Of a stretch of 14,589 nt of DNA, positions 1 to 4,806 are shown piece by piece (within the stretch, counting starts at the first letter, position 1; each line of letters starts with the position of its first letter). This stretch comes from CANCDA01 sp043757205 (GTDB lineage: Bacteria > Pseudomonadota > Gammaproteobacteria > Burkholderiales > Burkholderiaceae_C). The stretch is taken from contig JAYVPU010000290.1 of NCBI GenBank assembly GCA_043757205.1, positions 1 to 14,589 on the forward strand, read 5' to 3'. Position numbers and translations under genes: made by a program. The notes under the pieces were generated by a model that did no database searches, had not been told where the DNA came from, and saw only the letters and a program-made list of their open reading frames with translations.

Positions 1-453
1 GAATTGGCGGGACTGCAACCCAGCAGCCTGTAGCGCGGTGCTGATGCCACCCAGGGAGTTTTGACTCCATGCCTGATATTGCTGGGTGTAATTCGCAGAG
101 GTGGTGCTCTTGCCGTAACCGGGGTATTGCTGCTTGAAAAGCTGGTCAATATTGCCCGCGGTGTAGCTCAGGGATTGGCCTTGCGCAACGAGGCTGGCCA
201 ACTGCTGCAATTCGCCTGAAGCCTGCCCCCAGATCTGCTGCGGTGAACTGGTCAAGTTCTTCGCCTGGTTGGCCAACGAGGTCAGCTGGTTTTGCACCAT
301 CTGGATCTGCTGGGCAGTTTGGATGACTATCTCAATGTTGTTGCGGATCTGCGTGACTTCAGTTGAACCGCCATTACCCATGACGGTCCCGCCGAATGCT
401 GCAGGGTTGGCTGCCGATAGAACTACGGCACTCAAAATCAATAATTTACGCAT
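1..453 (-). CDS. trbJ: P-type conjugative transfer protein TrbJ (3' end beyond window)
   Basis: The reading frame is open from an ATG at 453 to the window edge (151 codons, no stop), so the C-terminus is missing. A good ribosome site (GGAG, 7 nt upstream) supports this start. The protein begins MRKLLILSAVVLSAANPAAF, a short basic N-region and hydrophobic core of a Sec signal peptide. The mature part is Gln/Asn-rich and looks helical, with repeated QQI/QNQL segments, then a YTAGNIDQLFKQQYPGYG stretch that recalls TrbJ proteins. TrbJ is the VirB5-like periplasmic or pilus-tip-associated component of P-type mating-pair-formation systems. It lies last in view of a minus-strand operon after a ribbon-helix-helix gene, whose end it overlaps by 16 bp. 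The family call is by recognition of sequence style, not by a search; a VirB5 relative of another type is the main alternative. Confidence 0.75.
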   Translation of the reverse strand, partial: MRKLLILSAVVLSAANPAAFGGTVMGNGGSTEVTQIRNNIEIVIQTAQQIQMVQNQLTSLANQAKNLTSSPQQIWGQASGELQQLASLVAQGQSLSYTAGNIDQLFKQQYPGYGKSTTSANYTQQYQAWSQNSLGGISTALQAAGLQSRQF

Positions 454-719
454 TTGTTTCTCCTTTTGGCGTCATCAATTGAATTTCTTCGGCTGCTCGA
501 TGACGGCGACGCTGCCGAAGTGGAATGAATGGCTCTTGATCGTGGTTGTCCACAGGCCCTTCCTGGTAGAAGGAAGGTAGAGGGCAGATCGCGCTTTTCT
601 AGGTATGCCTCAACGGCATGGCGAACCACTGCCGCAACGGACATGTCCGAAGCGTTGGCCAGCTCCAGCAGCTGGGCATCCATCTCTGGAGTAAACCGGA
701 TAGTTCTGTTCGCTTTCAT
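438..719 (-). CDS. Ribbon-helix-helix (CopG/Arc-type) DNA-binding protein
   Basis: 93 aa. Residues 1-42 fit an RHH fold: a short beta strand (NRTIRFTPEMD), helix A (AQLLELANASD), a turn and helix B (SVAAVVRHAVEAYLEK). Such proteins bind DNA as dimers and are usually autoregulators of plasmid or toxin-antitoxin operons. Residues 43-93 are low-complexity, rich in Ser, Arg and Pro, and look unlike a folded domain; the frame runs 16 bp into trbJ. The start ATG lies 6 bp after the stop of the upstream 95-aa gene, with only a distant GAGG, so translation is probably coupled. CopG-like genes are known to precede trb operons in Tn4371-type ICEs, which suggests a role in controlling transfer genes (inference). 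The odd tail could also reflect an old frameshift. Confidence 0.65.
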   Translation of the reverse strand: MKANRTIRFTPEMDAQLLELANASDMSVAAVVRHAVEAYLEKRDLPSTFLLPGRACGQPRSRAIHSTSAASPSSSSRRNSIDDAKRRNKCVNY

Positions 720-725
720 GGTTGC

Positions 726-1013
726 TTAAACCTCGGTAGAAATTTCCGAAACCAGTGCACGACGGGCCACTGGTGTCAGTTCAATTTGTGCGATTAGCCC
801 AATGCGCTCTGCCGCCTCACGAGCTGCGGCGACGGATGCGGTGACAGTGGGATACACAAAAATTCCAGATTCAAAGAAGCCGGAGCGCGAGGCGTTCATC
901 CAGGCGGGCTTACCAAGCTCCTGGAGGTATCCCCACGGTGTGCGACGCTCCCGCGTGATGCGGAAGAATATTTTTCCGGTCGTGTCCTGGTCTGGGTTGA
1001 ATTGACTTGCCAT
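726..1013 (-). CDS. Hypothetical protein, 95 aa, first gene of the trb-side operon
   Basis: I do not recognise this family. The ATG at 1013 is chosen because a strong AGGAGG site sits just upstream; a longer open frame continues to 1328 but its added N-terminus is translated from the GC-rich repeat region and has no ribosome site. The protein starts MASQFNPDQDTTGKIFFRIT, has a central basic and aromatic part (RERRTPWGYLQELGKPAW) and an Ala/Glu-rich helical C-terminal part. There is no signal peptide or membrane segment. It is followed after 6 bp by the ribbon-helix-helix gene and then trbJ, so it is likely cotranscribed with conjugation genes. It could be a small accessory or regulatory protein of the element; nothing in it fixes a function. 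Confidence 0.7.
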   Translation of the reverse strand: MASQFNPDQDTTGKIFFRITRERRTPWGYLQELGKPAWMNASRSGFFESGIFVYPTVTASVAAAREAAERIGLIAQIELTPVARRALVSEISTEV

Positions 1014-1100
1014 ATTTCCTCCTGTTGGCGTGTTAAAAATCTCACTCACTAGCTCGGGCATTGCGTGTTTTCTTTTTTGGGGTAAACAGACAAAACTGCT

Positions 1101-1177
1101 TCTCCGGCCGATAAAGACACCCCCCACAATTCCCCCGCACTCCACGTCGGGGGTTGTGGGGGGTGGCCGGCCGGAGA
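1101..1177. repeat. Large two-part inverted repeat
   Basis: Outer arms TCTCCGGCCG (1101-1110) and CGGCCGGAGA (1168-1177) are perfect complements. Inside them CACCCCCCACAA (1118-1129) pairs perfectly with TTGTGGGGGGTG (1154-1165), and CCCCC (1132-1136) pairs with GGGGG (1149-1153) around a 12-nt loop. Twenty-seven base pairs in total make this the strongest secondary structure in the window. No T-run follows on either side, so a simple terminator is unlikely. Confidence 0.9.
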
Positions 1178-1327
1178 GCCGTTTTGATGGAGGCAGCTGC
1201 GCCAGCAAGGGGCATGACAGAGCGCTTGTCGCGGCCCGCTTGCGGGCTGGCGTGACACTTGCCAGCGGATGCCGGGTCGGAGTGAGGCTGCGGTTGTGCG
1301 CCAGGGTGTCCTTGGAGTTCGCCGCCA

Positions 1328-1347
1328 TTCAGGCTTATTCAGGCTTA
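1328..1347. repeat. Tandem direct repeat, 2 x 10 bp
   Basis: TTCAGGCTTA occurs twice head to tail with no mismatch. It lies in the non-coding stretch between the presumed origin and the trb-side operon. It is short enough to be chance, but it could be a protein-binding site of the element. Confidence 0.7.
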
Positions 1348-1427
1348 GGAGGTGCCAAGTCCCGCTGCCCTGCCTGCCCCCTTCATTGCCAAGCAAAAAG
1401 GCCTTGGGGCCGCGTTTAAGCCACTTT

Positions 1428-1451
1428 GCAGCCTGCCGTAGGACAGGCTGC
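1428..1451. repeat. Perfect 8-bp inverted repeat (hairpin)
   Basis: GCAGCCTG (1428-1435) and CAGGCTGC (1444-1451) flank an 8-nt loop. There is no adjacent T-run on either strand, so it is not a standard terminator. Confidence 0.8.
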
Positions 1452-1586
1452 GCCGAGTAGACGAGTGAGCGGGGGTGCATTACGCCCCCTGGGGGGCACT
1501 TAAATGGCTGTTTGAACAGTTGTCCACAGAAAACAGCCCTCTTGCTATAGGGTAAGAAACTATCGGAATCAATACCGGTATTAGTG

Positions 1587-1602
1587 GAGGTCTGATTCAG
1601 CG
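1587..1602. repeat. Iteron copy 1
   Basis: GAGGTCTGATTCAGCG; together with copy 2 it extends to 20 bp with a following A(A/G)GCT. Confidence 0.9.
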
Positions 1603-1609
1603 AAGCTTT

Positions 1610-1625
1610 GAGGTCTGATTCAGCG
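1610..1625. repeat. Iteron copy 2
   Basis: Identical 16-bp unit, 23 bp from copy 1 start to start. Confidence 0.9.
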
Positions 1626-1645
1626 AGGCTCTCTGGGGAAGTGTT

Positions 1646-1661
1646 GAGGTCTGATTCAGCG
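1646..1661. repeat. Iteron copy 3
   Basis: Identical 16-bp unit, 36 bp from copy 2 start to start and 12 bp from the repA stop codon. Confidence 0.9.
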
Positions 1662-1673
1662 TGCATAACTGCC

Positions 1674-2588
1674 TCACTCAACAGACTTGCCAACAGGAGG
1701 CTGTGACGGAAGCATCAGCAGACCCGATGCGTCCAACTTCACGCGGGCGGCGGGATAGACCGCCAATGCGTCACGAAGAGCCGGCTTGAATTTCTTTTGA
1801 AAGTCATTCAACGGCCTTAGGCCAGTGAACTCCTGGCCAAACTGGCCAAAGAGATGATTCCAGCTCAGCCATTGGCCGCAAACATCCAGGCGGTGCAGCC
1901 TGTGTGCCAGCCAGGTGTAAATATCGAGGGCTAGCGCTGATCCTTTAAGAGCCTGCAATGCTCTCGTGTCGAGAGGAACACCGTAGGCCTGTAGCTCTTT
2001 GAAATATTGATCTGACAACACCAGTAGGCCTGGCCACAAGGATTTTTGTCCACTGTCTTTTGAGGCGATCCAGGCATCAAACTGCTGAATTGGCTGGCCG
2101 TTGAAGGTCCGGCCTTTGTAGCCAAATTGCAACCGACAGGCGGCGAGCGCATGCATTTGCATCCGCAAGGTTGAGTAGCCACCACGTGCGCCGCCACTGG
2201 TGGCTTTGCCCAGCTCCCTCAAAAATGCCGAAGCACTGTCACCGATGGGGACTTCTGGCGTGTTGTGTCTTTTTGCGTAGGTGGACACCCAAGCCAGTGC
2301 AATTCGCGGCATCGGCCCATAGGGCACCGGTTGCCGCACCTGGCCGTCGCCTTCATCGAGGTACCCCGCTTGCACATTGATCCAAGCCGCGCCCTGACGG
2401 CGCGTGAATTCATGGCCATCAACTCTTGAACGCGGGAGTCCTACCTGGCACAGGACAGAGTGCATGAATGCCAAGTCATTGCCCGCAGGTGGCTTGGTTT
2501 GAATGCAATGCGCAGCAGCCAAGATGGCGACGTCTTTTTTCCCTCGGGCCTTGGTCAGTTGCCCTGGGTTTTGTGCGTATATGGCCAT
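1674..2588 (-). CDS. repA: Plasmid replication initiator RepA (RepA_C type)
   Basis: 304 aa. The protein resembles plasmid RepA proteins of the RepA_C Pfam family: a segment at about 41-75 (FMHSVLCQVGLPRSRVDGHE, then FTRRQGAAWINV), and in the C-terminal half LALDIYTWLAHRLHRL (219-234), WNHLFGQFG (243-251), FKPALRD (267-273) and a final LMLPSQPPV (291-299). These proteins bind iterons at the plasmid origin and start theta replication; here three iterons lie directly downstream of the stop, which supports the role. The ATG at 2588 is only 3 bp after the stop of the helix-turn-helix gene, with a weak GGGTGAG upstream, so translational coupling is likely. All parts seem intact with no frameshift. 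Such RepA genes occur both on plasmids and in plasmid-like ICEs. Confidence 0.88.
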   Translation of the reverse strand: MAIYAQNPGQLTKARGKKDVAILAAAHCIQTKPPAGNDLAFMHSVLCQVGLPRSRVDGHEFTRRQGAAWINVQAGYLDEGDGQVRQPVPYGPMPRIALAWVSTYAKRHNTPEVPIGDSASAFLRELGKATSGGARGGYSTLRMQMHALAACRLQFGYKGRTFNGQPIQQFDAWIASKDSGQKSLWPGLLVLSDQYFKELQAYGVPLDTRALQALKGSALALDIYTWLAHRLHRLDVCGQWLSWNHLFGQFGQEFTGLRPLNDFQKKFKPALRDALAVYPAARVKLDASGLLMLPSQPPVGKSVE

Positions 2589-2591
2589 GGC

Positions 2592-2924
2592 TCACCCGCG
2601 CCTAGCGGATTGAGCTGCGGAACCAGCGATTTGACGCTGGCGGGCAATGCTCTCTGCCTTTGTGGGTCGGCCTCGCTTTTTCGGCGTAATGGGGGCCAGA
2701 GCGTCGGGAGCCTGTTGCACGCTTCGAACTGGAGGCGCAGTGTTTTGGACGTGCTGGGCAAGCCATGCCTCAACATCTTCCACGCGCCAGAGCAGGCGTT
2801 TGCTGCCCGGTAGGCGGCAGATAGGGGGGAGTGATTTGGGATTGCGGCTCGCGTCGCAGCGGACGCTAGCAGGCGATTTCTGGATGTAGGTCGCTAGTTG
2901 ATCTACGGTAAGCAAAGCTTTCAT
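2592..2924 (-). CDS. Helix-turn-helix DNA-binding protein (AlpA/excisionase-like) upstream of repA
   Basis: 110 aa from the ATG at 2924; a TTG at 2933 would add three residues, and neither start has a clear ribosome site. Residues 1-57 fit a winged helix-turn-helix of the MerR/excisionase (HTH_17) group: LTVDQLATYIQKSPASVRCDASRNP, then RLPGSKRLLWRVEDVEAWLAQ. The C-terminal part (60-110) is Pro/Ala/Arg-rich and contains PKKRGRPTKAE, an AT-hook-like RGRP core often seen in plasmid-encoded binding proteins. It stands immediately before repA, so it probably regulates the rep operon or assists replication, and a long palindrome just upstream (2937-2974) is a natural operator for it. An excisionase or recombination directionality role is an alternative. 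Confidence 0.75.
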   Translation of the reverse strand: MKALLTVDQLATYIQKSPASVRCDASRNPKSLPPICRLPGSKRLLWRVEDVEAWLAQHVQNTAPPVRSVQQAPDALAPITPKKRGRPTKAESIARQRQIAGSAAQSARRG

Positions 2925-2936
2925 TGGCCACAATCA

Positions 2937-2974
2937 ATTCGGACCACTCAAGACAAGTCTCAAGTGGTTCGAAT
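2937..2974. promoter_or_regulatory. 38-bp interrupted palindrome, candidate operator of the rep operon
   Basis: Outer arms ATTCGGACCACT (2937-2948) and AGTGGTTCGAAT (2963-2974) match at 11 of 12 positions as inverted repeats. Within them AGAC (2951-2954) and GTCT (2957-2960) form an inner dyad around AA. The right place for an operator is met: it ends 13 bp upstream of the ATG of the helix-turn-helix gene. The symmetry is direct observation; binding by that protein is inference. Confidence 0.7.
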
Positions 2975-2988
2975 GAGTACGCGGCAGC

Positions 2989-3049
2989 CATGGTGCAGTT
3001 GCATTTGCATCCCAAGCAGCTTTGCCAAGCTGGGTGGAAGTGCACCATG
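2989..3049. repeat. Inverted repeat CATGGTGCA/TGCACCATG
   Basis: Perfect 9-bp arms at 2989-2997 and 3041-3049 around a 43-nt loop. Inside it AGCTT (3018-3022) and AAGCT (3027-3031) form a small hairpin. It lies 65 to 125 bp upstream of the helix-turn-helix gene, so it may fall in or near the rep promoter. Confidence 0.75.
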
Positions 3050-3163
3050 ACGGGGTTATCCCCCAAGGTGGCCTGCTCTCCTAAAAGCTTCGCTCGTTGT
3101 CCCCGGCCTCATCCAGACCGGCGGCGTTGCTTATGGGCGATTGCCTCGCGGCATCCTTTCTTA

Positions 3164-3195
3164 CTATCCAGCTACGTCCGCTTGTTGCTGGATAG
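3164..3195. repeat. Inverted repeat CTATCCAGC/GCTGGATAG
   Basis: Perfect 9-bp arms separated by 14 nt. No T-run follows on either strand, so it does not look like a terminator. Confidence 0.8.
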
Positions 3196-3341
3196 CTGCT
3201 GAACGGTTCACATCGCTGAAGGAATTGAGATAGTTCGCGCACCATCATCAATCAAACCCTTCAATGACTAAGTGTCCTCAGCGCATTGGGGTCAATGGTA
3301 CATGCAATTAATGTCAATGTCTAGCACGATGACGCTGTTGG

Positions 3342-3405
3342 TGTGCCAGAAACTACGGAGAAGTCTCCAATGACTTGGCACAATTTCGGCACAGTCAGTG
3401 TGCCA
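3342..3405. repeat. Cluster of four TGTGCCA-type sites
   Basis: TGTGCCA occurs on the plus strand at 3342-3348 and 3399-3405 and on the minus strand at 3376-3382 (TGGCACA), with a one-mismatch minus copy CGGCACA at 3387-3393. The cluster ends 72 bp from the tRNA 3' end. Multiple short sites like these occur at IS21-type transposon ends and in integrase arm regions; neither is proven here. Confidence 0.65.
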
Positions 3406-3422
3406 AATAACGCTAAACATTG

Positions 3423-3449
3423 CGCCTCAATGCGATGCATTGAATGGCG
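3423..3449 (-). terminator. Hairpin downstream of tRNA-Arg, possible terminator
   Basis: TCAATGC (3427-3433) and GCATTGA (3437-3443) are perfect arms around a 3-nt loop, extended by CGCC (3423-3426) and GGCG (3446-3449) past a 2-nt bulge. On the minus strand it lies 28 to 54 nt after the tRNA. The T-run after it is weak (TGTTT), so termination is uncertain. Confidence 0.4.
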
Positions 3450-3476
3450 TAACTCCTTGATTTACAAGGGAATTAA

Positions 3477-3552
3477 TGGTGCGGCTGGCGGGGATCGAAC
3501 CCACGACCCTTGGCTTCGGAGGCCAATACTCTATCCACTGAGCTACAGCCGC
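3477..3552 (-). tRNA. tRNA-Arg (anticodon CCG)
   Basis: A full 76-nt cloverleaf folds on the minus strand with an encoded CCA end. Acceptor stem GCGGCTG/CAGCCGC is perfect; D stem GCTC/GAGT; anticodon stem TTGGC/GCCAA encloses loop CTCCGAA, giving anticodon CCG that reads CGG (Arg); T loop TTCGATC. The 3' end faces the accessory region on the left, as expected if it serves as an integration site. Upstream on the minus strand a TACAAT (3576-3571) is a plausible -10 box, without a clear -35. Two small hairpins lie 3' of the gene (3455-3469 and 3423-3449); the second could end the transcript. Confidence 0.96.
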
Positions 3553-3600
3553 ACAGTCATGCAGCTACGCATTGTAGGAGGTTTCAACCAGGGCGGCGGC

Positions 3601-3606
3601 TATAAT
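3601..3606 (+). promoter_or_regulatory. Sigma70 -10 box of the cytochrome c gene
   Basis: A consensus TATAAT stands 39 bp upstream of the start codon, which gives a leader of about 30 nt. The -35 region at 17-bp spacing is GAGGTT, a poor match, so the promoter may need an activator or be weak. Confidence 0.55.
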
Positions 3607-3645
3607 CGCCGGTTGTTTCCCAGCCCCTGTTTTTTTGAGGACACC

Positions 3646-4167
3646 ATGAGCGCGAACGACCACGAAGAAGCCCACACCGGCCCGATCAAGAACCCCAAGC
3701 AAGTGTTGATTGCTTCTGTGCTGGCTTTTGTCCTGCCAGTGTTCATCATCATCGGCCTGGTGTACTACGTGACTTCCGCGCCCAAGCCCCGCGCTGGCGC
3801 GGTGAACGCGGAACAGTCGGTGGCTGAACGCATTCAGAAGGTGGGCAGCGTTGAGATTCGCGATGCCAACCGCCCACTCAAGAGCGGTGAAGACGTGTTC
3901 AAGGCCCAGTGCGCGGCCTGTCACGCCACCGGCGCTGCGGGTGCACCCAAGCTGGCTGATGCAGCCGCCTGGGGCCCGCGCATCAAGACGGGTCTGGAGA
4001 AGCTGGTGACCTCGGCCCTCAAAGGCAAGGGCGCCATGGCGCCACAAGCTGGCGGCGATTTCACTGACGTAGAGATTGCGCGCGGTGCGGTTTACATGGC
4101 CAATGCCGCGGGTGCCAAATTCGCTGAACCCAAACCAGCCGCGACGGTGACGGCTGAAGCCAAGTAA
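3646..4167 (+). CDS. Membrane-anchored c-type cytochrome (cytochrome c5 family)
   Basis: 173 aa from the ATG at 3646, which follows a TTTTGAGG-type ribosome site by 5 nt; the longer open frame back to 3343 runs through the tRNA and is not used. Residues 19-42 form one hydrophobic segment (a membrane anchor, N-terminus in the cytoplasm), followed by a linker and a periplasmic class I cytochrome domain. The haem site is CAACH (Cys89, Cys92, His93), and Met131 in KGKGAMAPQAGG is the likely sixth ligand. Two further cytochrome c5 traits are the GGDFTDVEIARGAVYMAN helix and the short length. The Ala/Lys-rich tail (161-173) looks flexible. It probably carries electrons between bc1 and terminal oxidases in the periplasm; its exact partner is unknown. 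It stands alone, between the divergent tRNA and a terminator. Confidence 0.92.
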   Translation: MSANDHEEAHTGPIKNPKQVLIASVLAFVLPVFIIIGLVYYVTSAPKPRAGAVNAEQSVAERIQKVGSVEIRDANRPLKSGEDVFKAQCAACHATGAAGAPKLADAAAWGPRIKTGLEKLVTSALKGKGAMAPQAGGDFTDVEIARGAVYMANAAGAKFAEPKPAATVTAEAK

Positions 4168-4184
4168 GCGCTTCACTTCCCATA

Positions 4185-4212
4185 AAAAAACCGGCTTTCA
4201 CGCCGGTTTTTT
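4185..4212. terminator. Bidirectional intrinsic terminator
   Basis: A6-CCGGC (4185-4195) pairs with GCCGG-T6 (4202-4212) around a 6-nt loop. It sits 17 bp after the cytochrome stop, and its A-run serves as T-run for the convergent minus-strand DUF gene. Confidence 0.92.
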
Positions 4213-4255
4213 AAGAAAAATCGTTCTTTAAGCTATATAGAACAGGCCTAACCAG

Positions 4256-4795
4256 CTATTTTTTTTGTAGCGCCTTTGGACTGAGAACATAAGAAAACCG
4301 AGCGCTCAGACTCTGCTCCTCGCACGCATGTGGCTCCCACACGCCCGCTTGCACAGCCTCAGCGGCTTGCACCACGTCCTGGGTGTGGACCAATCCAAAA
4401 CCAAGCTCAGTCACGAGGTAAACGTGGCCATGCTCATCCATCAGACAAGTCTGAACTTGCGTTGGCACGCCGGTATGCGCGCTCACAGAAAAGTCGGCAC
4501 TCACCCGCCAGATGTAGGGCGTGGCCTCCAGTTCGACAAACACGCGTTGCGGCCCGTTTTGGAAGTACCAGCGTCCCTGCGCATCCACTAGGTAATTGCG
4601 GGCAATGAACTCAATGAGTTTTTCATGTTGAAGCAGCGAGCCCTTGGCTTGCTTGCCACCACTGGCAAACGCACCCGCAGCTTGCGTGCGGTCGTCGCGC
4701 ATATACCAGTTGCCACGCGCACTGAGCCCCAGCCAGCCATAGCAGTCGGGTACGTCGGGCCACTTGGCCATGGCTTGTTTAACGATGTCATCCAT
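4256..4795 (-). CDS. Conserved protein of unknown function (DUF2946/DUF2944-like, about 180 aa)
   Basis: 179 aa, starting MDDIVKQAMAKWPDVPDCYG, 11 bp after the hydrolase stop, so probably in the same transcript. I know this family as a Burkholderiales protein of unknown function, named DUF2946 in many annotations, but I am not sure of the number. Conserved-looking parts are CYGWLGLSARGNWYMRDDR (18-36), LIEFIARNYLVDAQGRWYFQNGPQRVFVELEATPYIWRV (60-98, aromatic and beta-rich), and a mainly hydrophilic C-terminal half with MDEHGHVYLVTELG. There is no signal peptide or membrane segment, so it is likely cytoplasmic. The C-terminus ends in LQKK, encoded by a run of eight A that adjoins the stop; a slip there would change only the last residues. 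Confidence 0.8.
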   Translation of the reverse strand: MDDIVKQAMAKWPDVPDCYGWLGLSARGNWYMRDDRTQAAGAFASGGKQAKGSLLQHEKLIEFIARNYLVDAQGRWYFQNGPQRVFVELEATPYIWRVSADFSVSAHTGVPTQVQTCLMDEHGHVYLVTELGFGLVHTQDVVQAAEAVQAGVWEPHACEEQSLSARFSYVLSPKALQKK

Positions 4796-4806
4796 GGCAG
4801 CGCTGC

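Larger units (their letters stand above)
1014..1507. other. Non-coding stretch between trb-side operon and origin, rich in inverted repeats
   Basis: No convincing gene is seen here. Open frames on both strands lack ribosome sites or translate the repeats. The stretch holds a two-part inverted repeat (1101-1177), a 6-bp-stem hairpin GCCCGC-TT-GCGGGC (1234-1247), a tandem 10-bp repeat TTCAGGCTTA x2 (1328-1347), an 8-bp-stem hairpin (1428-1451) and a G-run/C-run dyad around 1471-1497. The promoter of the 95-aa gene must lie in its left end, but I see no clear sigma70 pair. The density of secondary structure would fit an oriT, a single-strand origin or part of the replication origin (inference). 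Confidence 0.6.
1508..1661. other. Putative vegetative origin (oriV) with iterons
   Basis: Three copies of the 16-bp iteron GAGGTCTGATTCAGCG sit at 1587-1602, 1610-1625 and 1646-1661, all in the same direction, ending 12 bp beyond the repA stop. Copies 1 and 2 start 23 bp apart, about two helical turns; copy 3 starts 36 bp after copy 2. Next to them lie a perfect 12-bp palindrome AATACCGGTATT (1571-1582), a moderately AT-rich stretch (about 1536-1586), TTGTCCACA at 1520-1528 (one mismatch to the DnaA box TTWTNCACA) and a CTGTT-TG-AACAG dyad (1508-1519). Iterons next to a rep gene, with DnaA-box and AT-rich DNA, are the usual layout of theta-replicating plasmid origins; the function here is inferred from that layout. 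Confidence 0.7.
2925..3476. other. Non-coding, repeat-rich stretch between rep operon and tRNA-Arg
   Basis: No credible gene is found on either strand. From left to right it contains the 38-bp palindrome (2937-2974), a 9-bp inverted repeat CATGGTGCA/TGCACCATG (2989-2997 and 3041-3049) enclosing a smaller hairpin, a 9-bp inverted repeat CTATCCAGC/GCTGGATAG (3164-3195), four TGTGCCA-type sites in mixed orientation (3342-3405), and two hairpins (3423-3449 and 3455-3469) close to the tRNA 3' end. This would be the left or right end of the integrated element if the tRNA is its attachment site (inference). Confidence 0.6.

Noticed and set aside
1014..1328. Longer N-terminus for the 95-aa protein.
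   Set aside because: The ATG at 1013 follows a near-perfect AGGAGG site; the extension crosses the large inverted repeat and is not protein-like.
1587..1661. Possible CRISPR array from three identical repeats.
   Set aside because: Repeat units are only 16 bp with spacers of 7 and 20 bp, there are no cas genes, and the position behind repA fits iterons.
1049..1693. Minus-strand open frame of 214 codons.
   Set aside because: It translates the iterons (repeated ESDL) and the GC-rich hairpins, has no ribosome site and overlaps the presumed origin; the repeats explain the absence of stops.
2963..2974. AGTGGTTCGAAT, which resembles a tRNA T arm and could be an att repeat.
   Set aside because: It is one arm of a palindrome and does not match the T arm and 3' end of the tRNA-Arg here beyond the common TTCGA core.
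3343..3645. Upstream extension of the cytochrome gene by about 100 codons.
   Set aside because: The frame runs antisense through tRNA-Arg, whereas the ATG at 3646 has a ribosome site, a -10 box at 3601 and gives a normal membrane anchor.
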